64,000 nt of DNA from Deinococcus indicus (GCF_002198095.1 NZ_NHMK01000020.1:62001-126000); one strand, 5' to 3'; shown: positions 49,474 through 57,512, numbered from the stretch's first letter. The notes: generated from the letters alone by a model not told the origin. Translations and numbers: made by a program.

Positions 49474-49906
49474 ACTTGCTCCTGGTGGTCTGAATGCCGT
49501 ACCCCAGGACCGCCACGCCCAGCGCCACGCTGAGCCATTCGGGCATCTTGCCGCCGCCGGCAGTCATGCCGTAGGCGGCGAGGGCGTTCGTCAGGCCGCT
49601 CATCTGCACGCCCAGCTGCACGATGGGGTTCGACTTGAAGTCGTTCTTGTACGCGTCCGCTAGGCCGCCCGGCAGCCCGAAGGCGGAGAATTCCGCTACG
49701 ACCCCGATGATCTGTTCGGGAGTCATGGGCGGCGCGTCCGGCTCCGTCTCGGCCTCGGTAGGTTTCGCGGGTCCGGAGAGGGCGACGTCGCTGAGGGTTG
49801 GAACCGGGCCGGTAACTTCCGGCGCGAGCGGAGGCGGGGCGTCCGGCATCGGCGGGGGCGGGCCGGGCGGCATGAGGTCCTGCGGGGCAGTGGTGGGGGC
49901 GGTCAT
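49328..49906 (-). CDS. Pro/Gly-rich protein
   Basis: 192-aa protein starting MTAPTTAPQ with a GGAGG seven bases upstream. A long Pro/Glu-rich N-terminal third, a helical middle (IGVVAEFSAFGLPGGLADA), and a Gly-rich end. Its last 146 bases overlap the M23 gene. Function unknown; could be a virion linker. Confidence 0.5.
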   Translation of the reverse strand: MTAPTTAPQDLMPPGPPPPMPDAPPPLAPEVTGPVPTLSDVALSGPAKPTEAETEPDAPPMTPEQIIGVVAEFSAFGLPGGLADAYKNDFKSNPIVQLGVQMSGLTNALAAYGMTAGGGKMPEWLSVALGVAVLGYGIQTTRSKYVPHQLQGDPAGEAAEAAAGGFAGAGLGTPLQTTNIGFSGTGTGGGGD

Positions 49907-50400
49907 CTTGAACCTCCGGCGGTCAGCCATGACGCGGCCGGGGCCGGCACGGAAGCGGGAAGGATGGGTGAAGTGGAGGGTGTGGACGCGCGCGCTCCCT
50001 GGCCTGCCGGTACGGGATGACCCGTGACCGCGCGGCGGTGCCTCGTGGCTCCCGTGAGGACCAGCAGACCAGCGGCGAGCGTGCCACCCAACGCGACCAG
50101 AAACGCTGGTTGTTTCAGGCTGATCCCACGCCGCGGAGGGCGCTGTGGGTCAGGCTGTGTGGGTGGAGAGGGTTGGGATGGAATGGGTGGGGGCGTGGTG
50201 GCCACCAGGGGGGCCGCCTCGATCAGAGACCGGGTGAGGGGATCGAGCCCCGTGAAGGGCTCCCCTGCCGGCGCAGTGACAGGCGGCGCAGGAGTGGACG
50301 GGGTGGGAACAGGCGCGGCGGGAGTAGCCGGGGCGGCCGGGGCAGCCTCGGGCGTGGCCGGAGCCTTCCGGCCGGACAGACGATCAGGATTCATGGCCAT
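49903..50400 (-). CDS. Pro-rich membrane protein
   Basis: 165-aa protein: a long Pro/Ala/Thr-rich N-terminal part, a central membrane segment (FLVALGGTLAAGLLVLTG near residue 100) and a further low-complexity tail. Four-base overlaps with neighbours on both sides. Typical of minor virion membrane proteins; function unknown. Confidence 0.55.
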   Translation of the reverse strand: MAMNPDRLSGRKAPATPEAAPAAPATPAAPVPTPSTPAPPVTAPAGEPFTGLDPLTRSLIEAAPLVATTPPPIPSQPSPPTQPDPQRPPRRGISLKQPAFLVALGGTLAAGLLVLTGATRHRRAVTGHPVPAGQGARASTPSTSPILPASVPAPAASWLTAGGSR

Positions 50401-51188
50401 CAGGTCCCCCTCCCGGCCTGCAGGTACTTCAGGAGCAGCACGCCCGCCACGCAGGCGGCCACGACAGCGACCGGGTTGGTGCTTGCCGTCTTCACGGCCT
50501 TCGTCGTGACGGCTTTCGTGGTCTGGACGGTCTTGGCGGTCGCAGTCTTGGTGGCCTGCACGACCTTCGTCGTCGCGGTCTTCGCGGTCTGCGTGACGGT
50601 CTTGGCCGGGGCAGCCTTGGGCGCGCTGGTCGTGCCGGCAGGCTTGGGCGCCGGGGTGGGCGCGGGCGCAGGAATCGGCTTCACGCCGGTGCTGGGCGCA
50701 GGAGTGCTGGGCGTCTGGTAACCAGGGGCCACGGCGCCACTCGACACGAACTGCTGATACCCGACCGACTTACCCAGCGACCGCAGTCGTGCCGAATCGT
50801 TCCCCAGCGCCAGCGGTAGCACGCCAGGAATGCGCCTCAGGACCCGCTCGTACAGGTCCTGTGTCAGTGCACCCGGCTTCACGGACGTCACGGCCATCAG
50901 GCACCAGAACGAACCGCGGGCACTGTCGTACCCCTTGCGCACCAGGTACGCACCGCCCGGCTGATCCAGTCCCGTGGAGGGATTGAGCGTGCTTGTTCTC
51001 GGGAACTTGAACGCGAACCTGGACCCCAGGATGGGCGCGTGCTCCAGCGTGCCGATCACGGCGCCCCACGACCTGGAAGAAGTGGCCAGGGAACGCAACG
51101 GCAGTTTCTCGACCCCGAACAGCGGGACCTCCACCCGGTACAGGCCCTTCTGCAGCGGCGCTTTGCCCGCCACGTCCTTGAAGCTCAT
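50400..51188 (-). CDS. protein with Lys/Thr-rich repeats and C-terminal span
   Basis: 262-aa protein. The N-terminal 130 residues form a compact domain (GLYRVEVPLFGVEKLP, VRKGYDSARGSFWCLMAV) with clear similarity to the 126-aa product encoded just upstream. A Pro-rich linker and a stretch of short KTAT/TTKA repeats (histone H1-like, residues about 200-240) precede a C-terminal span (VVAACVAGVLLLKYLQ). It could bind DNA and anchor to the internal membrane. Confidence 0.6.
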   Translation of the reverse strand: MSFKDVAGKAPLQKGLYRVEVPLFGVEKLPLRSLATSSRSWGAVIGTLEHAPILGSRFAFKFPRTSTLNPSTGLDQPGGAYLVRKGYDSARGSFWCLMAVTSVKPGALTQDLYERVLRRIPGVLPLALGNDSARLRSLGKSVGYQQFVSSGAVAPGYQTPSTPAPSTGVKPIPAPAPTPAPKPAGTTSAPKAAPAKTVTQTAKTATTKVVQATKTATAKTVQTTKAVTTKAVKTASTNPVAVVAACVAGVLLLKYLQAGRGT

Positions 51189-51589
51189 CAGTCCTTGGCC
51201 CGCCGGCTGATGTTCTTCGTGCTGCCGTCCGCATTGGCCAGCGAGCGGCTGGCACTGCTTCCCGCGCTGTAGAGATCCTTGGAGGTCTCCACCGCTTCAT
51301 GGGTCCCGGCGCGCACCTGGGCAATGACGAACACCGTCACGAACCCGATGGCCGCAATGCCGAACAGAGACGACGGCTTGTTCACCGCGTCATTAATGGT
51401 CTCCGCTGTCGTGGGCGGCTTCGAAGGCTCAGGCTGCCCGCCCTGCGCCGGCGTGGCGTTCTGCGCCGCGGCCGCGCCGGACACACCGTTCGTGACGTCC
51501 GCTCCCGTGAGATCGATACCGAACCCCTTCAGGACAGACGGAGCGAACAGCGCACCGATGATGATCTGCAGCAGCATGGGGATGGCCAT
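51188..51589 (-). CDS. membrane protein with two hydrophobic segments
   Basis: 133-aa protein with an N-terminal span (LLQIIIGALFAPSVLKG) and a second (LFGIAAIGFVTVFVIAQV) near residue 90. One-base overlap with the next gene. Candidate virion membrane protein. Confidence 0.6.
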   Translation of the reverse strand: MAIPMLLQIIIGALFAPSVLKGFGIDLTGADVTNGVSGAAAAQNATPAQGGQPEPSKPPTTAETINDAVNKPSSLFGIAAIGFVTVFVIAQVRAGTHEAVETSKDLYSAGSSASRSLANADGSTKNISRRAKD

Positions 51590-51969
51590 CAGCTGACCAC
51601 CACCCAGAGGAACGCAACGCCCGTCACGGGGTCGTACCCCTTCCGCGGGTAGTACTTGAACCCGGCGGGTACCTTCGCCAGCGGCGCCTGCTTCGTAACG
51701 CCGGCGCTGTCCGCGTAGAAGTTGCCCGAGGGGAACCGCAGGTTGGTGACTCCCTTGGCCTTCAGGGCAGCGTTCATGGCGGGAATAGCCACACGGTCCC
51801 AGAAGGTCTTGCTGCTGAACACGAAGGCCGTGGCCTTCTTCATCACCGGACTGGTGACCTTGAACTGCAGCTTGGCGACCCCTTTACGCAGGGTTTCGTT
51901 GCTCCCGACCGGGACCGTGTACAGCCCGGCCGGAGCCTTCGCGTTGGTGCTCGTGGCGGTCATGGTCAT
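51589..51969 (-). CDS. first gene of structural train
   Basis: 126-aa protein with a GLYTVPVGSN start region and a C-terminal KYYPRKGYDPVTGVAFLWV that is shared with the 262-aa protein at 50400. Not a membrane protein. Start is ambiguous between ATGs at 51969 and 51963. Its promoter region holds the 17-bp motif pair at 52051-52080. Confidence 0.6.
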   Translation of the reverse strand: MTMTATSTNAKAPAGLYTVPVGSNETLRKGVAKLQFKVTSPVMKKATAFVFSSKTFWDRVAIPAMNAALKAKGVTNLRFPSGNFYADSAGVTKQAPLAKVPAGFKYYPRKGYDPVTGVAFLWVVVS

Positions 51970-52050
51970 GCCGCCTGCCCGCCTTCAGAGTTCACTCGCA
52001 TCGAGGAGGGTCATAGCAGGGGCTGCAGGACGATTACGACAGGGATACTT

Positions 52051-52080
52051 GATGTGGCACCCACTGAGGGATGCCACTTC
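52051..52080. promoter_or_regulatory. inverted pair of GTGGC-type motifs upstream of the structural train
   Basis: GTGGCACCCAC on the plus strand from 52053 and GTGGCATCC on the minus strand from 52077, forming a 9-bp stem. Similar motifs lie upstream of other leftward genes of the element. No T-run follows, so this is more likely an operator than a terminator. Confidence 0.5.
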
Positions 52081-52133
52081 TTTGCCGTGCTGAACAGGGT
52101 TTATGAAGGCGTCTTAATACTTTTTTCGACCCT

Positions 52134-52874
52134 CTATTTCAGGGCCTTCATGTATGACTCGCCCATGTTCCGCACACTGGTTTCCGCGTAAATCTGCGTC
52201 GTCGCGATCCGCTTGTGACGCAGGAAGCGCTGCACCTGGTCAAGCGGCATGCCCGCATCGAGCAGGATGGTGGCCACACTCGCCCGCAAGCGGTGAGGCG
52301 TGACCTGCTTGTCGATCCCGGCCACCCGCGCCGCCTCTTTCACGATCTTCTGCACCATGCGCGGCGTGTAGGCGTCGTGCCGGTTGCTCTCGAACAGGTA
52401 CCCGACGGCGCGGCCGCCGAGGTACGTGCGCAACTCCTGCGCCAGCGCCGGCAGGACCGGCACGTACCCGTCACTGCCTCCCTTCGCCACGGCAATCCGG
52501 ATCTGTGGCGGTTCCAGGTTCAGGTGCAGGTCACCGGGTGTCAGGTTCACCAGTTCACTCACCCGTGCGCCGGTATAGAACAGTGTCTTCACCAGCAGGC
52601 CGTACCGGGGGGACTGCCGGTAAGCCGCATCGATCAGCGCGTCGATCTCTCCCCTGTCCAGCCGCTCGACCGTCCGCTGCCGCTGGCGGGGCGGCGTGAG
52701 CTTCAGTTCCTTGCGGGCCGCCTCGACCACGTGTTTGGTCTGGTCGTACGTCAGGTGGTGCCGTCGCCACAACCTGGCCATCTCGCGGGCCACATCCGCC
52801 AACGGGACAGAGTTCGCAGTGTCTGAGTGACCACGAACTTCGCCCCGTTTCTGCCCTGTCTCACCGACCGTCAT
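52134..52874 (-). CDS. tyrosine recombinase
   Basis: 246-aa phage-integrase family protein. The N-terminal SAM-like domain is followed by the catalytic domain with Arg in FYTGARVSELVNL (near residue 105), Lys in AVAKGGSDGYV, the HRLR box (VTPHRLRASVA), His in RFLRHKRIATTQ and the nucleophile Tyr in QIYAET. It is not beside an att site, so it more likely resolves dimers or inverts a segment; the serine integrase at 62224 is the better candidate for integration. Confidence 0.9.
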   Translation of the reverse strand: MTVGETGQKRGEVRGHSDTANSVPLADVAREMARLWRRHHLTYDQTKHVVEAARKELKLTPPRQRQRTVERLDRGEIDALIDAAYRQSPRYGLLVKTLFYTGARVSELVNLTPGDLHLNLEPPQIRIAVAKGGSDGYVPVLPALAQELRTYLGGRAVGYLFESNRHDAYTPRMVQKIVKEAARVAGIDKQVTPHRLRASVATILLDAGMPLDQVQRFLRHKRIATTQIYAETSVRNMGESYMKALK

Positions 52875-52960
52875 GCCCCCATTCTACGGGGAAAAGTTCG
52901 CAGTATGAGCATTAGGCGAAATCCCAAATCGACTTTGCAAATGTGCGTATTGTTGAGTGC

Positions 52961-54028
52961 ATGCCACTACTCACACCTGAAGAGATTCCAATAATATACA
53001 AAAAGCATATTGACGATTTTACTCTCCTTGAGGCCACAGTTAAATCGCTTCTATCAAATTTAATATCCGCAAAAGGCCACAAGATCCATCTAATAACATC
53101 TCGAGTAAAAACTCTGGAGAGCACGACGGAAAAAATAACTAGAAAAAATAAATACTCCTCTTTAGAAGACATGACCGACATAATCGGAATCAGAATCATA
53201 ACCTTCTTCGAAAAACAGGTCGATGAAATTGCCGAAATAATAGAAAGAGAATTCGATATAGATGAAGAGAATTCAATAGACAAGCGTAAATCTATAGATC
53301 CAGAAAAGTTCGGCTACCTCTCATTGCATTACGTAGCATCCATAAACCATTCCAGAATGTCTATGCCTGAGTATCAGCATTTAACCAAGCGAAAGTTCGA
53401 AATTCAGGTTCGATCAATATTACAGCATGCTTGGGCAGAAATAGAACATTCGATTGGATATAAGAGCCGCGATGATGTTCCACGAGAGATCAGAAGGACA
53501 TTTTCACAAGTAGCAAGTCTGCTTGAGGTCTCCGATAAAAACTTTAATGACGTTGGTAAGCAGATATTAGAGTATAAAGAAAAGGTTAGAAGAGAAATTA
53601 ACATAGATGCCAATGGCATTAAACTAGATAAGGTCTCTTTAGACGAATTGAAAAACAACTCCTCCTTCCAAGAATTAGAAGATAGGATTGCGAATGAATT
53701 TCGATTCACGGTGGTTGAAAACGCGGGCAATATCAACACGCATTTAATTAATGAAGCCGGATTTAAAAGTATTGGCGAATTACTTGGTTATCTCGCCCGC
53801 AACTTTGATAAAATTAAAGAATACCATAGGATATATGATGATCCCTCCAACTCCGCTACTTACTTCAAACCTAGAGGATTCACTATAGCAACTATGTGTT
53901 ACCTTAAGCTGGATGAGCAAAATAAACTGGAAAAATATTTCCACGAATCTCCATTACCAAAAAAGTACGGCAAGCTAGCCTTGTTAAATAGGCAGAGAAT
54001 AGTTGAAAAAATTAAAAGCCTGAAATAG
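52961..54028 (+). CDS. RelA/SpoT-domain (p)ppGpp synthetase-like protein
   Basis: About 355 aa. N-terminal RelA/SpoT domain: a basic region SRVKTLESTTEKITRK, DMTDIIGIRIITFFE near residue 70, YLSLHYVASI near 108 and the EIQVRSILQHAWAEIEHSIG signature near 135. A C-terminal region of about 150 residues has no recognised family. There is no HD hydrolase domain. Clearly AT-rich against its surroundings and the only plus-strand gene in this part, so probably acquired separately. May be a stringent-type or toxic synthetase used in phage defence (toxSAS/CapRel-like is a possibility). A GTG at 52943 is an alternative start. Confidence 0.8.
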   Translation: MPLLTPEEIPIIYKKHIDDFTLLEATVKSLLSNLISAKGHKIHLITSRVKTLESTTEKITRKNKYSSLEDMTDIIGIRIITFFEKQVDEIAEIIEREFDIDEENSIDKRKSIDPEKFGYLSLHYVASINHSRMSMPEYQHLTKRKFEIQVRSILQHAWAEIEHSIGYKSRDDVPREIRRTFSQVASLLEVSDKNFNDVGKQILEYKEKVRREINIDANGIKLDKVSLDELKNNSSFQELEDRIANEFRFTVVENAGNINTHLINEAGFKSIGELLGYLARNFDKIKEYHRIYDDPSNSATYFKPRGFTIATMCYLKLDEQNKLEKYFHESPLPKKYGKLALLNRQRIVEKIKSLK

Positions 54029-54066
54029 CGAATCGCTCCATAAATACAAAAAGATAGCAATCTATT

Positions 54067-54360
54067 TCAACCCAGCCTACAACTCACTTCAAACAACACA
54101 TCCAACTTCAATGCCGTTCCCTTGCTGATCCCAGGTCGGTGCATCATTCCGGCGCCCTCACCGATTCGACTGAAATGGCCCAGTTCGCCTATCTCCTCGA
54201 GCACACTGGCGGCCGCCGTGGGGTTGCCGAGCAGGATAGTCAGCAGTTCCTGATCGCTGAGCGATTCAACCTTCGTGGGGGTGCGCTTGCTGTAGATCCG
54301 GTTGAAGCGGGCCGCACCGGGATTCTTGATGGAACGCTTCTTAGTGTGGGTGCCACTCAA
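54067..54360 (-). CDS. RadC N-terminal domain-like protein (no JAB domain)
   Basis: 97-aa protein. SLSDQELLTILLGNPTAAAS, then LEEIGELGHFSRIGEGAG and GISKGTALKLDVLFEVSCR match the helix-hairpin-helix part of RadC/UPF0758, but the JAB metalloprotease domain is absent. A TTG start with GGAGGA seven bases upstream; the 13-base motif GAGTGGCACCCAC directly follows the start. Function unknown, possibly DNA binding. Confidence 0.65.
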   Translation of the reverse strand: MSGTHTKKRSIKNPGAARFNRIYSKRTPTKVESLSDQELLTILLGNPTAAASVLEEIGELGHFSRIGEGAGMMHRPGISKGTALKLDVLFEVSCRLG

Positions 54361-54463
54361 AGTACTTCCTCCACGGTGAAAAACGAAGTCACAGGATGCC
54401 CAAGAAGGGGCCTGCGAGAAGCAGCGAGGGGTACAGCAGGGGGGCAGAACACGTGGGTGCCAC

Positions 54464-55261
54464 TCACAGGCTCACCCCGGCGGCTTTCGCTTCCTTCCGC
54501 AGCTTCGCGGCCTTGATGGTCAGGCTGTGGATCCGCTTGCGTTTCGCCTCTACGGACTTCGGGGTGCGCGCCGTCTTCAGGGCGAAGCGGGCGGCCTGCA
54601 GGTCCGCCTGGATCTTCAGGTGGTCGGACTGGATGGCGGCCGCCGACCGGTGCTTCCGGGTGGCAGCCTTCGCCTTGCGCGTGACGGCCGCGCGTTTCGC
54701 CTTGTCGCTGCGGTGGGCGGCGTGCATCTCCTGACTGTGCTGGGCCGCCTCGACCTGGCGCATGATGGCCTGCCCCTCTTCGGACATGAGGCCATCGGCG
54801 AGGTCGTCTTCCAGGGCACGGAGTTCGGCGGTCCCCAGTTCGCCGCGGCGGTGGGCTTCGCGCGCTTCCAGGTACTGCACCTTGTAGCGGACGGGGACGC
54901 GCATGCCGGTTGCCTCGTCGCGTTTGAAGGTGCGGGTGATGACCATGCCGTCCTTCGCGCCGGCGCGCGGCCGCGCCACCTTCAGGCGCAGAGGCGTGCC
55001 CTCGTTCGGTGACTTCACGAACTTGCCGGTACGGGAATCCTTCCAGCGGGTGGTGACCACCTGAATCGGGTAGATCCGGCCTCGACCGCCGGGCCGCGCG
55101 GCGGGCGTTCCCTTCCCTCCCCCACTGCGGGAGGTCCAGCCTTTCCCGGCGCGCTTCACGCCCGGTTCCTGCGGTTTGCCCTGCACGTGTACAGGGGGCT
55201 GCTTGGAGCCTTTCAGGACCTTCGCGCGGGCAGGTTTCCGGGTCTGATCGTCAGTGGTCAT
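54464..55261 (-). CDS. basic protein of unknown function
   Basis: 265-aa very basic protein (Lys, Arg and Ala-rich). N-terminal low-complexity region, a middle domain ([20 protein letters not shown]), and a C-terminal Lys-rich helix ([20 protein letters not shown]). Suggests DNA/RNA binding or packing. Start chosen at 55261; an upstream start at 55306 would overlap the 17-bp motif. No family recognised. Confidence 0.6.
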   Translation of the reverse strand: MTTDDQTRKPARAKVLKGSKQPPVHVQGKPQEPGVKRAGKGWTSRSGGGKGTPAARPGGRGRIYPIQVVTTRWKDSRTGKFVKSPNEGTPLRLKVARPRAGAKDGMVITRTFKRDEATGMRVPVRYKVQYLEAREAHRRGELGTAELRALEDDLADGLMSEEGQAIMRQVEAAQHSQEMHAAHRSDKAKRAAVTRKAKAATRKHRSAAAIQSDHLKIQADLQAARFALKTARTPKSVEAKRKRIHSLTIKAAKLRKEAKAAGVSL

Positions 55262-55295
55262 GCAGTGCCTCCAGTGCGTGTGAGAGAGGAAAGAA

Positions 55296-55312
55296 GTGGC
55301 ATCCACATGTGG
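55296..55312 (+). promoter_or_regulatory. 17-bp motif GTGGCNNCCACNNGTGG, copy 1
   Basis: GTGGCATCCACATGTGG, which includes the perfect palindrome CCACATGTGG (55303-55312). About 35 bases upstream of the leftward gene starting at 55261. Confidence 0.55.
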
Positions 55313-55349
55313 TCGTCACGGGTGGGGCGTGTGGGTGGCCGCCACATCG

Positions 55350-56627
55350 TCATGCCCACACCGACTCCCGCGGGGCAAGCACGTACGCGTCTTTCAGCTG
55401 CGCCCACAGACTCTGCCCACCCCCTTCCGGAACGGACTTCAGGCGCCACATCAGCAGCGCGCCGGCGTTCGTGCAGTCACCGGCCGCCAGGTCGCCGCGC
55501 ACCTGGTCCATGGTCAGTAGCACCACGTCCCAGAGGTTGACGCCGATGGTGTCCAGGCGCAGCAGTCGCCAGAGCACCCAGTGGTACATGCTCACGCTGC
55601 CCGAATCCCCGTACAGGGCGGCAAGGTACTGGGCCGCAGCATCCACGGCAGAGGCCTGCTCGTGCCGCCGGAGTCCCCGGACACTCTGCACGTCCCAGAC
55701 AGCGCCCAGCGCGGCCCCACGGGTTGCAACAGTCATGTTTAACGGGGACTCTGATTTGAATCCCGGATTAACAGTCCAGCGCACGGCGATCTCTGCTCCT
55801 TCAATCGCCTTTAGGCTCTTACATGACTGTTGCAACCCGGCATTTTTAAGCGCGTAGACGGTGCGCAGCCCTTCCGGCTGACCCTTGTACCGGCTGGCGG
55901 CCACGCTGTCCGCGCACAGGTCCCGCCACTCGTGCGCGAGGGCTTCACGGGACACCCGCAGGCCTGCACGCGGCCCGGTAAGGCTCACGGCCCACAGCAG
56001 GCCATCGGATACCCCGGCGCGCAGCCGGCGGCGTTTCCCGGCCGCCTCTGCCCCGTCTTTGGCGGGTCGTTGAGCAGCGGGCGGCAGGTTGCCGGTCTTG
56101 TGATCCCAGCTGACGGCCAGCTGGTGGCCACGGACCTCGCCCGTCTCCCGGTTCACGTCCTGCCCCAGTTGCCCAGCCCAGCGCCACACGGTGGAACGGT
56201 CGACACCCAGGATCAGGGCCAGCAGTTCGGCCGGCAGGTGCAGTTCCGCCACGTCGGGCACACGGGCCAGTCCGCGCGAGCGGGCGTTCCCGACCGCGCA
56301 CAGGACCAGCAGGGAGTACAGCCGGCGGGCTCCAGGGCTAAGTTTCAGGTCACGGGTGGCGCGCTCGGCGATCCGGTCGGCCGTGGCGTGCAGGTCCCGG
56401 TACGCCTCGACCATCAGGGGACTGGGGCCGCTGATCGACACGCGCGCCCCCTGCACCTCCCCTGCTTCCGGTCGGAACGTGACCTCCTTCAGCGCGGCCG
56501 CCGTCACGAGTGGCCGCTCCGGCTGCGCTGGGGGGATCAGAGCGGGTGGGGTCGGTTCGGCGAACAGGGGCGCCGAGGGCAGCAGGCCCTTCGCCTTCAG
56601 CCTGTCCAAAAACTTCTGGGCGCTCAT
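55350..56627 (-). CDS. putative replication initiator with HTH
   Basis: 425-aa protein. A helix-turn-helix pattern (LILGVDRSTVWRWAGQLGQ) lies near residue 139, with SPGARRLYSLLVLCAVG just before, as in plasmid/phage initiators that read their own origin. The C-terminal half is helical with several Trp/Leu-rich stretches. A perfect 19-bp inverted repeat sits inside the coding sequence (55720-55839) where codon use turns AT-rich. Role in replication is inferred from layout; a regulator is the alternative. Confidence 0.55.
   Translation of the reverse strand: MSAQKFLDRLKAKGLLPSAPLFAEPTPPALIPPAQPERPLVTAAALKEVTFRPEAGEVQGARVSISGPSPLMVEAYRDLHATADRIAERATRDLKLSPGARRLYSLLVLCAVGNARSRGLARVPDVAELHLPAELLALILGVDRSTVWRWAGQLGQDVNRETGEVRGHQLAVSWDHKTGNLPPAAQRPAKDGAEAAGKRRRLRAGVSDGLLWAVSLTGPRAGLRVSREALAHEWRDLCADSVAASRYKGQPEGLRTVYALKNAGLQQSCKSLKAIEGAEIAVRWTVNPGFKSESPLNMTVATRGAALGAVWDVQSVRGLRRHEQASAVDAAAQYLAALYGDSGSVSMYHWVLWRLLRLDTIGVNLWDVVLLTMDQVRGDLAAGDCTNAGALLMWRLKSVPEGGGQSLWAQLKDAYVLAPRESVWA
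55720..55839. repeat. perfect 19-bp inverted repeat inside the putative rep gene
   Basis: CGGGTTGCAACAGTCATGT (55720-55738) is exactly inverted at 55821-55839, with 82 bases between. The heptamer AACAGTC also occurs once more in the loop. The loop is AT-richer than its flanks. Candidate origin or invertible segment: reading the inverted orientation gives an early TGA. Confidence 0.85.
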
Positions 56628-56905
56628 GCGACCTTCCCGGCCAGCCGGCGGGACACCTGCGCGCGGCGCAGGCGCAGCAGGCGGTCCACGCGGCGCACCG
56701 CGCGGATCACGTTCAGACGCGCCATGTGCCGCGCCGCGATGCCCGCCACGCGCTCCGCCAGGCGGTCCAGCTCATCCAGATCCAGGCCGTCCGTCGCCCG
56801 GTCGATCAGGGCGTCCAGGCGGTTCAGTTCAGCAACATCGATACGGGCAGCGTCCGGTACGTCACCGAACACGCCGTCCATAGGGGGCAGGGGAAAGTCG
56901 ATCAT
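56624..56905 (-). CDS. small helical protein
   Basis: 93-aa acidic-then-basic helical protein (DAARIDVAELNRLDALID, then RAVRRVDRLLRLRRAQVSRR). ATG with an AAAGGA site upstream; overlaps the rep gene start by four bases. Two copies of the 17-bp motif lie in its upstream region. Function unknown. Confidence 0.55.
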   Translation of the reverse strand: MIDFPLPPMDGVFGDVPDAARIDVAELNRLDALIDRATDGLDLDELDRLAERVAGIAARHMARLNVIRAVRRVDRLLRLRRAQVSRRLAGKVA

Positions 56906-56975
56906 CAGAGTTCCTTTGGGACGCCCACACAGCGGGCGGGAAGTAACGAGAAAACGCGACGGGAACACCAATGAA

Positions 56976-56992
56976 GTGGCGTCCACACGTGG
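56976..56992 (+). promoter_or_regulatory. 17-bp motif GTGGCNNCCACNNGTGG, copy 2
   Basis: GTGGCGTCCACACGTGG, with the inverted GTCCAC/GTGGAC around its centre, about 70 bases upstream of the gene starting at 56905. Confidence 0.55.
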
Positions 56993-57069
56993 ACACAGGG
57001 GCAGGACGCCCACCAGGGGTCGGTGGGGAACTTGAGGGGGCAGCAACGTCAGGTCACAGCAGCAACCCT

Positions 57070-57086
57070 CCACACGTGGCAGCCAC
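57070..57086 (-). promoter_or_regulatory. 17-bp motif GTGGCNNCCACNNGTGG, copy 3 (minus strand)
   Basis: Reads GTGGCTGCCACGTGTGG on the minus strand, about 90 bases from copy 2 and in the opposite direction, in the gene-free stretch 56906-57121. Confidence 0.5.
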
Positions 57087-57121
57087 CCGGCCGGGCGGGC
57101 CGCGCACCTGTACGTGCCGGG

Positions 57122-57298
57122 TCATGCACGACCGCCGCGCAGCAGCTCGGTCGTACTGAGCAGAGCCAAGCAGGCACCCGCGGCCACCAATCCCCACAGC
57201 ACCAGTCGGACGACCTCCGGGAGCACCAGGACTTCCAGGGCCACCACGGCCGTCAATACCTCCAGCCACAGCACCAGGGTCAGCACGGCAGGTCTCAC
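57122..57298 (-). CDS. small hydrophobic protein
   Basis: 58-aa protein with two hydrophobic segments (VLTLVLWLEVLTAVVALEVL and LVLWGLVAAGACLALL), starting at a GTG that overlaps the stop of the upstream gene (GTGA). Probably an early membrane protein; function unknown. Confidence 0.55.
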   Translation of the reverse strand: MRPAVLTLVLWLEVLTAVVALEVLVLPEVVRLVLWGLVAAGACLALLSTTELLRGGRA

Positions 57299-57486
57299 TG
57301 CAGCCCCCAGCGGCGCAGCGCCCACGGGAACAGGTGCTGCGCGCGGCGCGTTGCCCAGCCCAGCGGCTCCACGTACGCGCAGCAGGCGCACGTCACGACC
57401 AGGCGGGTCACGCCCACGCGCGCCAGTTGCTCAGTACTGATCGTCAGCCGCTCGTGCGAGCAGGCCGGGCAGCACGCCAGCGTCAT
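57295..57486 (-). CDS. small zinc-ribbon-like protein
   Basis: 63-aa protein with CCPAC near residue 5 and CACC near 33, spaced as in a zinc ribbon, and a hydrophobic/basic tail. I used the ATG at 57486; a GTG at 57567 would add 27 residues. Small zinc-binding early proteins are common near phage immunity regions. Confidence 0.55.
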   Translation of the reverse strand: MTLACCPACSHERLTISTEQLARVGVTRLVVTCACCAYVEPLGWATRRAQHLFPWALRRWGLQ

Positions 57487-57512
57487 GTCCACGTCGACGG
57501 CAGGGGGCGCGT

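Noticed and set aside
52051..52080. Hairpin as a terminator of the tyrosine recombinase gene
   Set aside because: No T-run follows in the right direction and both arms match a motif found upstream of other genes, so operator is favoured.
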